A stretch of 64,000 nucleotides of DNA from assembly GCF_046097095.1 (NCBI RefSeq), contig NZ_CP175698.1, forward strand, positions 930,001-994,000. The letters run 5' to 3'. Made by a program: the position numbers and the translations under genes. Below the pieces are notes generated by a model, which saw only the letters and a list, made by a program, of their open reading frames with translations, made no database searches and was not told the origin of the DNA. The DNA is from Natrinema sp046097095 (GTDB taxonomy: Archaea > Halobacteriota > Halobacteria > Halobacteriales > Natrialbaceae). Of this stretch, positions 1-8,926 are shown in pieces. Numbering within the stretch: position 1 is the first letter of the stretch; every line of letters begins with the position of its first letter.

Positions 1-192
1 CGAATAGCGGCCGCCTTGCAGGTCGCAAGTCAGTTATCACTTTACGCGACCGACAGGCTCGCCGACCAACACGGTCGCGCCCAATGGGGGCCACGTACCA
101 GTCGTGTGACACCGACGGTAACCACTGCCTTCCCCGCTCGAGCGGCGGTTTCGACGCGACGTACCTCGAGCGGTGATGGGGCAAACGACTCA
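1..192. other. Window edge without a recognisable gene
   Basis: No coding sequence with archaeal character was found here. The forward reading frame that crosses it is mostly antisense to surE and is arginine-rich rather than acidic, so it is judged a shadow. The end of a gene starting outside the window cannot be excluded. Confidence 0.5.
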
Positions 193-990
193 TCAGTGAT
201 CAGCCGTCTCGAGGTAGGAGTCGGCCAGCGAGTCGAGTGCCTCGTGGTGGTTCGTCGAATGGGGCGCGGTCAGCGGAGAGACGCTGATACGGCCCTCGAC
301 GATGGCACGGCGGTCGGTCCCCTCGGGATCGGGAAGCGTCTCGGGGTCCATATCGTCCCAGACGCGGTCGTGAAGGGTGACGTGGGCACCGTCGCGTTCG
401 GCGTCCATCTCGTAGCGCTTCGAAGGACGCGTGACCTCGATCGGCGCGGGGTCGCCGTCGGGTAGCGGGACGTTGACGTTGAGATAGGCCGCGTGATCGA
501 AGACGCCCGCCTCGAGCGCGCGCTCGGCGAGGTAGGTCGTCACGCGGGTCGCTTCGGCGTACTGTTCGGTCGTCACCGTCATCTCCTCGAAAGGAGTGTC
601 GTCGACGGGGACGTACAGCGAGGTCGCGATCGCCGGGACATCGAAGAAGGCGGCCTCGACAGCGGCGCTGATCGTCCCCGAGCGTCCGAGGACGTACTCG
701 CCGAGATTCGCGCCCTTGTTACAGCCCGCGACGACGAGGTCGGGGAAGGGGCCGAGTTCGGCGAGGCCGGCGACGACGCAGTCGGCGGGCGTCCCGTGGA
801 CGGCGTAGCCGAGTTCGTGGTCGTCGACCTCGACCTCGTGGGAGATCGACCGGCCGCAGGCGCTGCGGTCACCGGCGGGTGCGACGACGGTCACATTCGC
901 GTGCTCGGAGAGGGCGTCGTACAGCGCCCGGATTCCGGTGCTGTCGATCCCATCGTCGTTGGTCAGCAGGATCTCGAGGTCGTCGCTCAT
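193..990 (-). CDS. surE: 5'/3'-nucleotidase SurE
   Basis: SurE is a metal-dependent cytosolic nucleotidase that dephosphorylates nucleoside 5'- and 3'-monophosphates. The 265-residue protein has the N-terminal TNDDG metal motif (residues 10-14), a following DRSACGRSIS stretch with the conserved Ser near residue 43, the AGCNKGANLG loop with metal-ligand Asn91, and the GRSGTISAA segment near residue 103. Length matches the family (about 250-265). The ATG gives MSDDLEILLTNDDG, the usual family N-terminus. It reads in the same direction as the Rsm22-like and tyrA genes upstream, about 50 bp away, so it may share their transcript. Nothing looks abnormal. Confidence 0.96.
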   Translation of the reverse strand: MSDDLEILLTNDDGIDSTGIRALYDALSEHANVTVVAPAGDRSACGRSISHEVEVDDHELGYAVHGTPADCVVAGLAELGPFPDLVVAGCNKGANLGEYVLGRSGTISAAVEAAFFDVPAIATSLYVPVDDTPFEEMTVTTEQYAEATRVTTYLAERALEAGVFDHAAYLNVNVPLPDGDPAPIEVTRPSKRYEMDAERDGAHVTLHDRVWDDMDPETLPDPEGTDRRAIVEGRISVSPLTAPHSTNHHEALDSLADSYLETADH

Positions 991-1041
991 GTCACGCCGG
1001 TCGGGCGGCGGTGCGAAAAGCCCACCGCTTCTGGCAGCGGC

Positions 1042-2640
1042 TTAAGCGATTCGATCGACGATCGTCTCCTCGTCGATGACGAGGTTGTAGGCCTCCTCGT
1101 CGTCGTTCCACAGCGCCAGCGCCCCCTCGAACGAACAGATGTCGCCGTAGTCGGCCTCGAGCAGCGGTCGATTGAGTGCGGTCTCGTTCGTGACGACGGC
1201 GTAGTGATCGACGGCCTCGCTGCCGTCGCTGATCTTGAACAGCGGATTCGCGCGACCGCCACCGCCGCTGTCACCGCGTCCGCCGCCTCCGGTGGCGTCG
1301 CTCCCGTCGCCCTCCCCGCTCAGCGAGCGGCTGAGTTTCGCCGCGACGAGATCGATCCGGTTCGTGACGTGGCGGTCCATCTCGGCCATCGTCGCCCACT
1401 CGCTGGTCTCGAGGCTCATTTCGATCCGCCGTCGGCCGTCAAGGCGCAGCATGGAGTACGAAAACTGGACGTCGACGTTGACGAACTCGCCGGGCGCATG
1501 CTCGTCGTCGTCGGCAGGGGCGGCCTCGTCGAGTCGGCGCTGGAACCCCGGCACCGCGAGGTCGGGTCGCACGTCGAACGACCAGCCGCGGTCCGACGGG
1601 GTCTCGCCGGGCCAGAGTCGGACGGCGGGCCCGTAAACGGTCACTGCGCCGCGCCGGCGGGCCGCGGCCTCCCCGAGGCTTTCGGGGTCGGAAATCACTT
1701 CCTCCTGGCTCCACAGCCGCTGCCCCTCGAGGTCGCACTCTATGTCGCGCAAGTCGACGCTGGTGTGTTTGTCCGCGGGAGCCATCGCGAGGAAGGTTCC
1801 CTCGGGCGCGAGCGTCTCGAGGACGGATCGCGCGACCGCGGCGGGCTCGTCGAGTTCGCTCAGGACGTTGCAGGCGAGCACGAGATCGAACCCGTCGTCC
1901 GGCGCGGTGGGATCGAACTCGTCGCCGGCACCGTCACCCCCGGCACCGAGGTCGCTCGGATCGAACGCCTCCGCGGTCGTCCGGTGGACCGTTGCGTGAA
2001 CGTTTCGGCCCGTCGCCCCGAGCAAGTCCTCGAGGACGTCCGCGGCCGCGCTGGGCTCGACCGCGTGGTACTCGAGGAGGGCGTCGTCGGGCAGGTAGTC
2101 ACAGAGGCCGAGCGCGGGGCCGCCCACGCCCGCACCGATGTCGAGGACGCGGAGATTGCGGCCCAGCAGCCCCCGATCGGCGAGGTCGTCAAGCGCGTAC
2201 TGGACCGCCGCGTAGTAGCCCGGCAGGTGATAGATCGCATACCCCGCCGCCACGTCGTCGTCGTACTCGACCGGCCGCCCCTCGAGGTAGGCCGCCTTGA
2301 ACCGGCGGATCGTCGACCGGAGGAGGTCGCCGGACGCGCCTTCGTCCCAGTTCGGGCCGTACCGATCGGCCAGCAGGTCCTCGAGCCGGCGTTCGTAGTC
2401 GGCCGGCAACCGCTCAACGGGTCCCTGCAGGGGGCGGACCGGCTCATCGCTGACGGGGACGAAGGTGCCGTCGTCGCGTTCGATCAGGCCCAGCGCGGCG
2501 GCGTCCTCACGGAGGTGCTGACGGACGACCGCCGGGTGCGGATTCCCCGCAACGTATTCGCAGATCTCCTCGGGATCGATCGGCCGGACGTTACGCAGGT
2601 ACTTCGCGTTCGAGCGGATCGCCTCGCGCTGGTCGCTCAC
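1042..2640 (-). CDS. Rsm22-like class I SAM-dependent methyltransferase
   Basis: A 532-residue protein with a clear class I methyltransferase core. The SAM-binding VLDIGAGVGG motif lies at about residues 165-174, after an acidic N-terminal region of about 160 residues that may be a helical or winged accessory domain. The arrangement and the later RLWPGE segment resemble the Rsm22 (mitochondrial ribosome assembly) family found in many haloarchaea; the substrate is unknown. A low-complexity Gly/Ser/Asp insert occurs around residues 440-470. The start overlaps the tyrA stop as ATGA, so the two are probably translationally coupled. The family assignment is from recall; the methyltransferase fold itself is well supported. 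Confidence 0.8.
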   Translation of the reverse strand: MSDQREAIRSNAKYLRNVRPIDPEEICEYVAGNPHPAVVRQHLREDAAALGLIERDDGTFVPVSDEPVRPLQGPVERLPADYERRLEDLLADRYGPNWDEGASGDLLRSTIRRFKAAYLEGRPVEYDDDVAAGYAIYHLPGYYAAVQYALDDLADRGLLGRNLRVLDIGAGVGGPALGLCDYLPDDALLEYHAVEPSAAADVLEDLLGATGRNVHATVHRTTAEAFDPSDLGAGGDGAGDEFDPTAPDDGFDLVLACNVLSELDEPAAVARSVLETLAPEGTFLAMAPADKHTSVDLRDIECDLEGQRLWSQEEVISDPESLGEAAARRRGAVTVYGPAVRLWPGETPSDRGWSFDVRPDLAVPGFQRRLDEAAPADDDEHAPGEFVNVDVQFSYSMLRLDGRRRIEMSLETSEWATMAEMDRHVTNRIDLVAAKLSRSLSGEGDGSDATGGGGRGDSGGGGRANPLFKISDGSEAVDHYAVVTNETALNRPLLEADYGDICSFEGALALWNDDEEAYNLVIDEETIVDRIA

Positions 2641-3437
2641 GCGCCGTCACCTCCGAACTCGTCCGGATCGTCACCGTCGCCGTCGGTCCCGGCCACGGGA
2701 TCGCCGTGCCAGTTCGCCGCTGCCTCCCGGTACAGCGCCTCGAGTTCCTCGGGATCGGCGGCGGCGATGTCGGCTGCGGCGTCGGCGACCGCGTCGGCCC
2801 CGTCGAACGTCGCCTGAATGTCGGCGTAGACCCGCGGCGTGCCATCGGTCACCTGCCGGGCGAGTCGCCGGAGTCGCTTATATATCGGCGTCTCGAACCC
2901 GTCTGGGACCGACTCGGCCGCGAGGGCAAAGGAGAGGACCGCGGCGTGGGTCGACGCCTGCACGGTCTCCATGGCCCCGTCGTGGTCCGCGGCCGTCGTC
3001 TCGAGCAACTCGTTCCCGCGGGCCGCAAGCGCCGCGAGGAGGTCGTCGGTTGCGGGGCCAGATCGGTCGCGGGCGACGGCGATCGAACCGGGCGCGCGCT
3101 CGGGCGCGAAAAGAGGATGCAGACTCACCCGTTCCAGCTCCGGGGCGTGGCACGCCATCGCCTCGAGTGCCGGTTCCATGACGCCCGAGACGTCGACGAC
3201 CGCCCGCTCGGCACGGTCAGCCTGCTCGGCGATCGCCCCCGTGACGTGGGTCATCGGGACCGCGAGACAGACGACGTCGTACGTCCCCTCACCCTCGAGG
3301 GCGGCAACCTCGCCCCCGACTCGCTCGGCCGCGGCGGCCGCGGCGTCGCCGTCGACGTCTGCGAACGCGGTCCGGGCGTCGATCGCGTCCCCGAACCACG
3401 TCCCCATCGACCCCGCGCCGACGATCAGTACGTCCAT
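2637..3437 (-). CDS. tyrA: Prephenate/arogenate dehydrogenase family protein (TyrA)
   Basis: TyrA oxidatively decarboxylates prephenate to 4-hydroxyphenylpyruvate in tyrosine synthesis. The 266-residue protein opens with a Rossmann motif, IVGAGSMGTWFG (residues 5-16), followed by a VVCLAVPM nucleotide-domain strand. A VSLHPLFAPER segment near residue 130 matches the conserved substrate-site histidine region of the family. The C-terminal helical part is shorter than in bacterial TyrA and ends in a Gly/Asp-rich tail. It is the first gene of a likely three-gene unit (tyrA, Rsm22-like, surE) on this strand. The divergent intergenic region to the H-NOX gene is about 270 bp. Confidence 0.88.
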   Translation of the reverse strand: MDVLIVGAGSMGTWFGDAIDARTAFADVDGDAAAAAAERVGGEVAALEGEGTYDVVCLAVPMTHVTGAIAEQADRAERAVVDVSGVMEPALEAMACHAPELERVSLHPLFAPERAPGSIAVARDRSGPATDDLLAALAARGNELLETTAADHDGAMETVQASTHAAVLSFALAAESVPDGFETPIYKRLRRLARQVTDGTPRVYADIQATFDGADAVADAAADIAAADPEELEALYREAAANWHGDPVAGTDGDGDDPDEFGGDGA

Positions 3438-3704
3438 CGTCCGCTCTTACCTGCCGGCGTCGCAAAAGCCGTTCGATCGATCGCCTTCCTCGAGTGTCCG
3501 TTCGATCGAGACGGTCGGCGAGCGATAGCTGGACGCCCGTCGAGACGCCACGCACCGCGACGCTCTGCCGTGACGCTCTTCGGGTCCGAGGCGACGCTCG
3601 CTCTTGTTTAGGGATATATTTATATGAAAGTAATACGACGGTGATAGTCACGTCCGACCCAACGAAAGCACGGGTGACTTCCGACCGAGGGCGACAGAGC
3701 ACGC
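3438..3704. promoter_or_regulatory. Divergent tyrA / H-NOX intergenic region with AT-rich TATA-like element
   Basis: This spacer separates the tyrA start (minus) from the H-NOX gene (plus). An AT-rich run, gatatatttatat, at about 3612-3624 stands out from the GC-rich surroundings. It is a plausible TATA box for the plus-strand gene about 80 nt downstream, which would then have a leader. No other gene is seen in the spacer. Confidence 0.45.
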
Positions 3705-4304
3705 ATGCACGGAATTATCTTTACGGGATTGAAGCGGTTCGTCGTCGAAACGTACGACAAGGAGACATGGAACCGAATCCGCGAGCAGGCCGACGCGGAC
3801 GGCGTTCATTACACGCCCGTTTCCGCGTATCCGGACGACGACCTCGTCGCCCTCGTCGAGGCTGCAGTGGAACTCTCGGGCATCGAGCGATCGGACCTCC
3901 TCCGGACGTTCGGCCGGCACGTCGTCCCGACGCTCGTCGACATGTACGGCGTCTACATCGAGGACGACTGGCGGGCACTCGAGCTCGTCGAGAACGTCGA
4001 AGAGACGATTCACCAGGCGCTTCGAAACAGCGATACGCTCGAGTACGAACCGCCCGCGATCTCTGCGACGCGGCTCGACGAGGGTGTGGTCGTCGTCACC
4101 TACGATTCACGGCGAGGGCTGTGCGAAGTCGCGATGGGGCTGCTCGAGGGGATCGGGGACCACTACGATCAGCGCCTCGAAGTCTACGAACACCGCTGTC
4201 GCCACGACGGCGCGTCGCAGTGTGAGATCGTCGCCGTCGGCGCTGCGACGCCGCGTCAGCAAGCCGAGCGGGTGATCGAACGGGAGTTCGAACCGACGGC
4301 GTAG
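3705..4304 (+). CDS. Free-standing H-NOX (haem NO/O2-binding) domain protein
   Basis: H-NOX domains bind haem and sense nitric oxide or oxygen, usually for a cyclase, kinase or chemoreceptor. This 199-residue protein is essentially one domain: a family-like MHGIIFTGL start, the proximal haem ligand candidate His103 in the ETIHQAL helix, and an intact YxSxR haem-propionate motif (Tyr133, Ser135, Arg137). After the usual end (about residue 163) comes a His/Cys segment, EHRCRHDGASQCEIV, reminiscent of V4R-type Cys clusters. No effector domain is fused, and neighbouring genes (tyrA, a renalase-like flavoprotein) do not reveal a partner. The family call is firm; ligand and partner are unknown. Confidence 0.88.
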   Translation: MHGIIFTGLKRFVVETYDKETWNRIREQADADGVHYTPVSAYPDDDLVALVEAAVELSGIERSDLLRTFGRHVVPTLVDMYGVYIEDDWRALELVENVEETIHQALRNSDTLEYEPPAISATRLDEGVVVVTYDSRRGLCEVAMGLLEGIGDHYDQRLEVYEHRCRHDGASQCEIVAVGAATPRQQAERVIEREFEPTA

Positions 4305-4382
4305 GGGCTCCGCCGCTCGCGTCTCGATGGGCTCCGCTGTTCGAGCTAGCTTACTTGACGCCTCGAGTCTCACCTTCCGCGT

Positions 4383-5429
4383 ATGCTTCGAATCGGAGTT
4401 GTCGGCGCGGGGGCGGCCGCCGCGGCCGCGGCCCACGCGCTCGAGGAATCGGCGGCCGAGACGGAGAGCACGGTTCTCGAGAAGTCCCGCGGCCTCTGCG
4501 GGCGGGCCGCGACGAGGCGGCGCGACGGCGTTGTCTACGACTACGGCGCGAACTATCTCAAATCCGACGACGAGCGGGTCGTCGATCTGCTCACCGAGAC
4601 GCTCGATACGGAGGGGCTGGTCGACATCACCGACCCGGTCTGGACGTTCGACGCGGACGGAACGGTCTCGGACGGAGACGACCGCGACGATCACAAGTGG
4701 ACCTACCGGCGGGGACTGACGCAGGTCGCAAAGCGGCTGTTCGCTCGGACAGATGCGACCGTCCACCGCGAGACGCGAGTAGAGACGGTGATTCGGGAAG
4801 ACGACGGCGATAGCGGAACGTGGCGGCTCGAGGACGCCGACGGCCGGCGGTGGGGCCCCTTCGACGCCGTTCTCCTGAATCCGCCGGCTCCCCAGACCGC
4901 AGATCTGGTGCGGTCGGCAGACTGGGAGTCTCCGGTCCGCGAAACGCTCGCTGACGCCGCCGGGGCCGTCCCCTACCGGACGATTTGGACGGGCGTCTTC
5001 CACTATCCGTTCGAACTCGAGCGGCCCTACTACGCGCTCGTCAACAGCGACAGGGACCACGAAGTGGGCTGGATCAGCCGCGAGGAGTGCAAACCCGGCC
5101 ACGTCCCCGACGGCGAGACGCTGCTGATCGTGCAGGCCGGCCCCGAGTGGTCGGTCGACCACTACGACGAGCCGCCGGCGGCGAACCTCGAGCGCCTCGC
5201 CGACCTGACCGCCGAGCTGTTAGCCGACGACCGTCTGCGCGAGCCCGACTGGACCGACCACCAGGGCTGGCGATACGCGCTGCCGGACGCGGGCGTGGCC
5301 ACCGAGCCCCTCCGACGCGCCGAGCGCGATGGCCTGTACTGTCTCGGCGACTGGGTCGTCGGCGAGGGACGGCTCCACGCGGCGCTGCACAACGGACTCG
5401 AAGTCGGTTCGCGGGTCGTAGACGAGTGA
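4383..5429 (+). CDS. Renalase-like NAD(P)/FAD-dependent oxidoreductase
   Basis: A 348-residue flavoprotein of the amine-oxidase/renalase superfamily. The N-terminal dinucleotide motif VVGAGAAAAAAAHALEE (from residue 6) is followed by LEKSRGLCGRAATRR, the FAD-ribose and diphosphate contact typical of renalase-type proteins. A YDYGANYL motif near residue 55 and the C-terminal GLYCLGDWVVGEGRLHAALHNG segment (second FAD contact) complete the fold. The substrate cannot be told from sequence. The gene stands alone between the H-NOX gene and convergent trkA, whose stop lies about 10 bp away. Confidence 0.85.
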   Translation: MLRIGVVGAGAAAAAAAHALEESAAETESTVLEKSRGLCGRAATRRRDGVVYDYGANYLKSDDERVVDLLTETLDTEGLVDITDPVWTFDADGTVSDGDDRDDHKWTYRRGLTQVAKRLFARTDATVHRETRVETVIREDDGDSGTWRLEDADGRRWGPFDAVLLNPPAPQTADLVRSADWESPVRETLADAAGAVPYRTIWTGVFHYPFELERPYYALVNSDRDHEVGWISREECKPGHVPDGETLLIVQAGPEWSVDHYDEPPAANLERLADLTAELLADDRLREPDWTDHQGWRYALPDAGVATEPLRRAERDGLYCLGDWVVGEGRLHAALHNGLEVGSRVVDE

Positions 5430-5438
5430 TTGCGGGGG

Positions 5439-6776
5439 CTACAGCGCCGACGTGACCTCGTCTATCACGTCGGTATCGACGAAGACGACGACGTGATCAC
5501 CGCCCTCGACGACGGTGTCGCCCCGCGGGGTGACGAGCGCTCCGTCGCGGGTGATCGCCCCGATGACGATCCCGCTCGGCAGTCGGGCCATGGCGTCCCC
5601 GATCCGCGTTTCGAACAGTAAGCTGTCGCGGCCGACCTCGATCTCGAGGACCTCCGCGCGATCGGACTCGAGCATGGCGACGTTCTCGGTCTCTCGCTCG
5701 CGCGTAAAGCGAGTGATCTCCTCGGCGGTCACGAGCCGCGGGTTGACCCCCACGTCGAGCCCGACCGTCTCGAAGAGATCGACGTACTCACTGGCCTCGA
5801 CGACGCCGATAGTTCGCTCGACGCCGATCCGTTTCGCGAGCAGGGAGGCGAGCAGGTTCTTCTCGTCGCTCTCGAGGGCGGCGACGACGAGATCCGACTC
5901 ATCGACGTGTTCTCTGACGAGGAAGTCGACGTCCGTCGCGTCGCTGCGCAGGACCATCGTCTCCGGTAGCTTCTCCGCCAGTTCGCGCGCCCGCCCGGGA
6001 TCGCGTTCGACGAGTCGCGGCTCGAGCCCCTCGTCCTCGAAAAGCCGGGCCGTCTGGTAGCCGATCTCGCCGCCACCGACGATGACGATCTCGTTGACGT
6101 CCTCGAGCGAGGGGGCCGGCGTCAACGAGCCCGCGAACGCGCGGACGCTCTCCGCGGACCCGATGACGACGATGGCGTCGCCCTCGCTGATGACCGTGTC
6201 GCCGGTTGGCACGATGACGCCGTCGTCCCGGAAGAGGGCGGCGAAGGTCAGCGACTCGTAGCGATCGGCCTCCGAGACCGTCTCGCCGGCGATGGGGCTC
6301 TCCGAGTCCACCTCGAACTCGGCCATGCGGACGAGGCCGCCGGCGAAGGTGTCGACGTCGTGAGCGCGCGGCAGGTCGGCAATACGGACGATCGTCTCCG
6401 CGGTCTGGAGGTTCGTACAGACCATGAAATCGACGCCGAACGCGCCCGCGGAGTACTCCCACGTTCGCAAGAGATTCGTCTTCTTGACTCGAGCGATCGT
6501 GAACGGATCGCCGACGGCCTTCGCCGCCCCGCAGATGACGATGTTCGTCTCGTCGACGTCGGTGCTCGCGATCACCAGACCCGCCTTCCCGATGCCGGCC
6601 TCCTCGAGCGTCTCGATCGACGTCCCGTCGCCCTCGAGAGCTAACACGTCGTGAGAGTAGGTGATCGAGTCGACCTTGTCGGGATCGGCGTCGACGACGA
6701 CCACGTGGTGTTCGTCGGCGAGGCTCTCGGCGATGTTCGAGCCGACCTGTCCCGCACCGACGACGATCACGCGCAT
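5439..6776 (-). CDS. trkA: Trk potassium uptake system NAD-binding protein TrkA
   Basis: TrkA is the peripheral regulatory subunit that binds NAD(H)/ATP and gates TrkH-type K+ channels, important for salt-in osmoadaptation. The protein (445 residues from the chosen start) has two RCK units, each with a Rossmann motif: VVGAGQVGSNIAE at the N-terminus and IVGGGEIGYQTAR near residue 230, each followed by a TrkA-C-like domain. The reading frame extends 53 codons further upstream. The ATG giving MRVIVVGAGQ was chosen because that is the family N-terminus and the extension lacks acidic character. No TrkH channel gene lies in the window. Confidence 0.95.
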   Translation of the reverse strand: MRVIVVGAGQVGSNIAESLADEHHVVVVDADPDKVDSITYSHDVLALEGDGTSIETLEEAGIGKAGLVIASTDVDETNIVICGAAKAVGDPFTIARVKKTNLLRTWEYSAGAFGVDFMVCTNLQTAETIVRIADLPRAHDVDTFAGGLVRMAEFEVDSESPIAGETVSEADRYESLTFAALFRDDGVIVPTGDTVISEGDAIVVIGSAESVRAFAGSLTPAPSLEDVNEIVIVGGGEIGYQTARLFEDEGLEPRLVERDPGRARELAEKLPETMVLRSDATDVDFLVREHVDESDLVVAALESDEKNLLASLLAKRIGVERTIGVVEASEYVDLFETVGLDVGVNPRLVTAEEITRFTRERETENVAMLESDRAEVLEIEVGRDSLLFETRIGDAMARLPSGIVIGAITRDGALVTPRGDTVVEGGDHVVVFVDTDVIDEVTSAL

Positions 6777-6975
6777 CGGCGTCTCACCCGATGCGACCGC
6801 GGCCGCGAGGCAGTACGGGCGCTGCTCATAGCAGGTCTGTTTCCACCGAGCGATAAGTGCGTTCGGCCTGCTCGAATTCGCCCGAGCGCCACCGGCGGAC
6901 GCGACGACGATCGGCAGATCACGGCCCTCGAGCAACGCGTCGAGGACCTCGAGAACGAGGAGTGAGCGCCGCCCC

Positions 6976-7497
6976 TTATGGCATCTCGTGGATCGTGAGT
7001 TCGACCTCGCGGCGGCGGCCTTCGATGTCAGCGACCAGCCGCTCGACGACGGACTCTGCCTCGCCGAGCAGTTTGGGCTCGACTTTTCGGACGACCCAGT
7101 CCAGCGAGACGAACCGCGGGAGCGAAATCGCGCTCTCGTCGGCCGAGTGAGGATCGTAGACGGCCTCGAAGTAGATTCGGCTGGCCGTCTCCGTGTCCAC
7201 CGGCGCGGAGTCGGGCTCGGGTTCGACGCGCCACTCGCCGCGGGCGTCGATGTCGTTGACCAGCTGCCATCGGAGAGACTCCGGTGCGGAGATATCGGTG
7301 ACCTTCGAGCGAGCCGTGTAGCTTAACTTCCACCACGCCAGTCGGAGGTCGTAGACGGAACCGACGCCGCCGTTGCCGTTGATCCTGACCTCCTTCAGGT
7401 GGTCGGTGTACCGCGGGTAGTCGGCGAAAGACCGCACGTACGGAAAGACCTCCTCGGGCGACCGGTGGGCGAGCGTACTGAGGAGAATTCTGTCCAC
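6976..7497 (-). CDS. SRPBCC (START-like) family protein
   Basis: A 173-residue protein with features of the SRPBCC/polyketide-cyclase fold: an N-terminal MDRILLSTLAHRSPEEVFPYV strand-helix typical of the coenzyme Q-binding/START superfamily, alternating strands (SVYDLRLAWWKLSYTARSKV), and a long C-terminal helix (LLGEAESVVERLVADIEGRR). Such proteins bind hydrophobic ligands; which one is unknown. It lies between trkA and an M48 protease gene on the same strand, with about 110-200 bp spacers, so operon membership is not obvious. Confidence 0.75.
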   Translation of the reverse strand: MDRILLSTLAHRSPEEVFPYVRSFADYPRYTDHLKEVRINGNGGVGSVYDLRLAWWKLSYTARSKVTDISAPESLRWQLVNDIDARGEWRVEPEPDSAPVDTETASRIYFEAVYDPHSADESAISLPRFVSLDWVVRKVEPKLLGEAESVVERLVADIEGRRREVELTIHEMP

Positions 7498-7605
7498 GAC
7501 CGTCGTACGGCGGGTTCGAACGTAAGGATTCCCCTTCGAACGGCCGAAATCGACCCGAGTGGCCCCCGCAAGCAGGGCGGCTCCGTCGCCGGCGGCGAGC
7601 CGCCG

Positions 7606-8793
7606 TCAGTCACCCGGAGTCGGCCGCGATCGCTCGCCGTCGCCGGCGTTCCGGAGCGCGTCGATGCGACTCCCGATCGGCGGGTGGTGGGTCGCCAGAC
7701 TGTAGAGCAACCCCGCCTCGCGACGGGTATCGTTCGCATCGGCGAGCGTCTCGAGGGCGTCTACGGTCGCCTCGCGACCGGCTTCGCGGGCCGCGTAGGC
7801 GTCGGCGCGAAACTCCTGCCAACGGGCCACCCCGCCCAGGAACCCGACGTGATACACCAGATAGAAGGCCATAAACGGGAGGAAGAAGCCGACGAAGCCG
7901 AACCGTTCCTCGAGCCCGCCCATGCCGAACTGCTGGACGCCGACGATCCAGCCGCCGAAGACGGCGACGGTCAAAAGCCCGCGCTGCCAGAGGTGGCGGC
8001 CGGCGACGTGACCGAACTCGTGGGCGACGATCGCGCGCAGTTCGTCGTCGTCACACGCCGAGAGCAGGTAATCCGTGAGGAAGACGTACCGAAAGCCGGG
8101 GACGGTGCCCGCGACGAGGGCGTTGGCGGTCTTGGTGGACTCGCCCTCGAGCAAAAAGAGCCCGCGCGGTCTATAGCCGAGGTCCGCACAGAGCCGTTCG
8201 ATGCGCTCGCGGCGCTCTCCCTCGAGTGGGACGCGGTCCTGGGCAATCAGGACGAGGTACGGCGAGAGGCCGAAGGAGACGAAGACGATCAGCCCGAGGG
8301 TCCCGACGAGTACGGGCAACGACGAGCCGACGACGGACGTAATTCCGAAGAATCCGACGAGCGCGATCGTCACCGAGATGGCGCTGGCCGCCATCACGAG
8401 GACGACCCCCTTCGCGACTTTCCACATCGAGGCCGACGTGTCGCGGAGCGACCGCACCGTCGGATAGGTTCCGAGTGCCATCGAGACCAGCGGGAGCATA
8501 GCGATCCCGAACGTGACGAGGATGACCGCGCCGAACTCGAGGACGGTGAGCCCGAACAGTTCGGGACCGGCCGTGCCGACGAGCGCTGTCGCCCGATCTA
8601 GCAGATCAAGCGCGTAGAGACTGAGGATGCCGGTGATCGGCAGGACGAATCCGCCCACCTGTTGGACGCGATTCAACCGATGCAGCCGGTCCTCGATAGG
8701 TGCGTCCGTCGACTCGACGCGGCGAGCGTACGCGCGAAAGCCGAGGAACGGACCCACCGCGAGCGTGACGATGAGTGCGATAGCCGCCAGCAT
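7606..8793 (-). CDS. M48 family (HtpX-like) membrane metalloprotease
   Basis: A zinc metallopeptidase of the HtpX/Ste24 group, expected to act at the membrane in quality control. The 395-residue protein has hydrophobic segments at about residues 1-20, 45-65, 80-110, 128-155 and 160-185. The catalytic HEFGH motif is at residues 258-262 within a VAHEFGHVAGRH context. A probable third zinc ligand, Glu327, lies in WQEFRADAYAAREAG. Further hydrophobic segments lie between HEFGH and Glu327, as in HtpX. The C-terminus (HPPIGSRIDAL) carries the usual M48 ending. No neighbouring gene suggests a substrate. Confidence 0.92.
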   Translation of the reverse strand: MLAAIALIVTLAVGPFLGFRAYARRVESTDAPIEDRLHRLNRVQQVGGFVLPITGILSLYALDLLDRATALVGTAGPELFGLTVLEFGAVILVTFGIAMLPLVSMALGTYPTVRSLRDTSASMWKVAKGVVLVMAASAISVTIALVGFFGITSVVGSSLPVLVGTLGLIVFVSFGLSPYLVLIAQDRVPLEGERRERIERLCADLGYRPRGLFLLEGESTKTANALVAGTVPGFRYVFLTDYLLSACDDDELRAIVAHEFGHVAGRHLWQRGLLTVAVFGGWIVGVQQFGMGGLEERFGFVGFFLPFMAFYLVYHVGFLGGVARWQEFRADAYAAREAGREATVDALETLADANDTRREAGLLYSLATHHPPIGSRIDALRNAGDGERSRPTPGD

Positions 8794-8926
8794 TACTCGA
8801 ACGGTTACCGCCGCGGATCAAAATATTGTCGATGGCCCGACACAAGTACGACGATCGCCGGTTCGCGGGCCGCGACCGGTGTCGGAGACGGCAACCTTCT
8901 ATACTCGAGCGGGCCAAGCGAGGGCC

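Noticed and set aside
493..2817. A 774-codon plus-strand open frame opposite surE, the methyltransferase and tyrA
   Set aside because: Antisense shadow of genes with strong family motifs; no recognisable domain. Long antisense frames are expected in GC-rich DNA.
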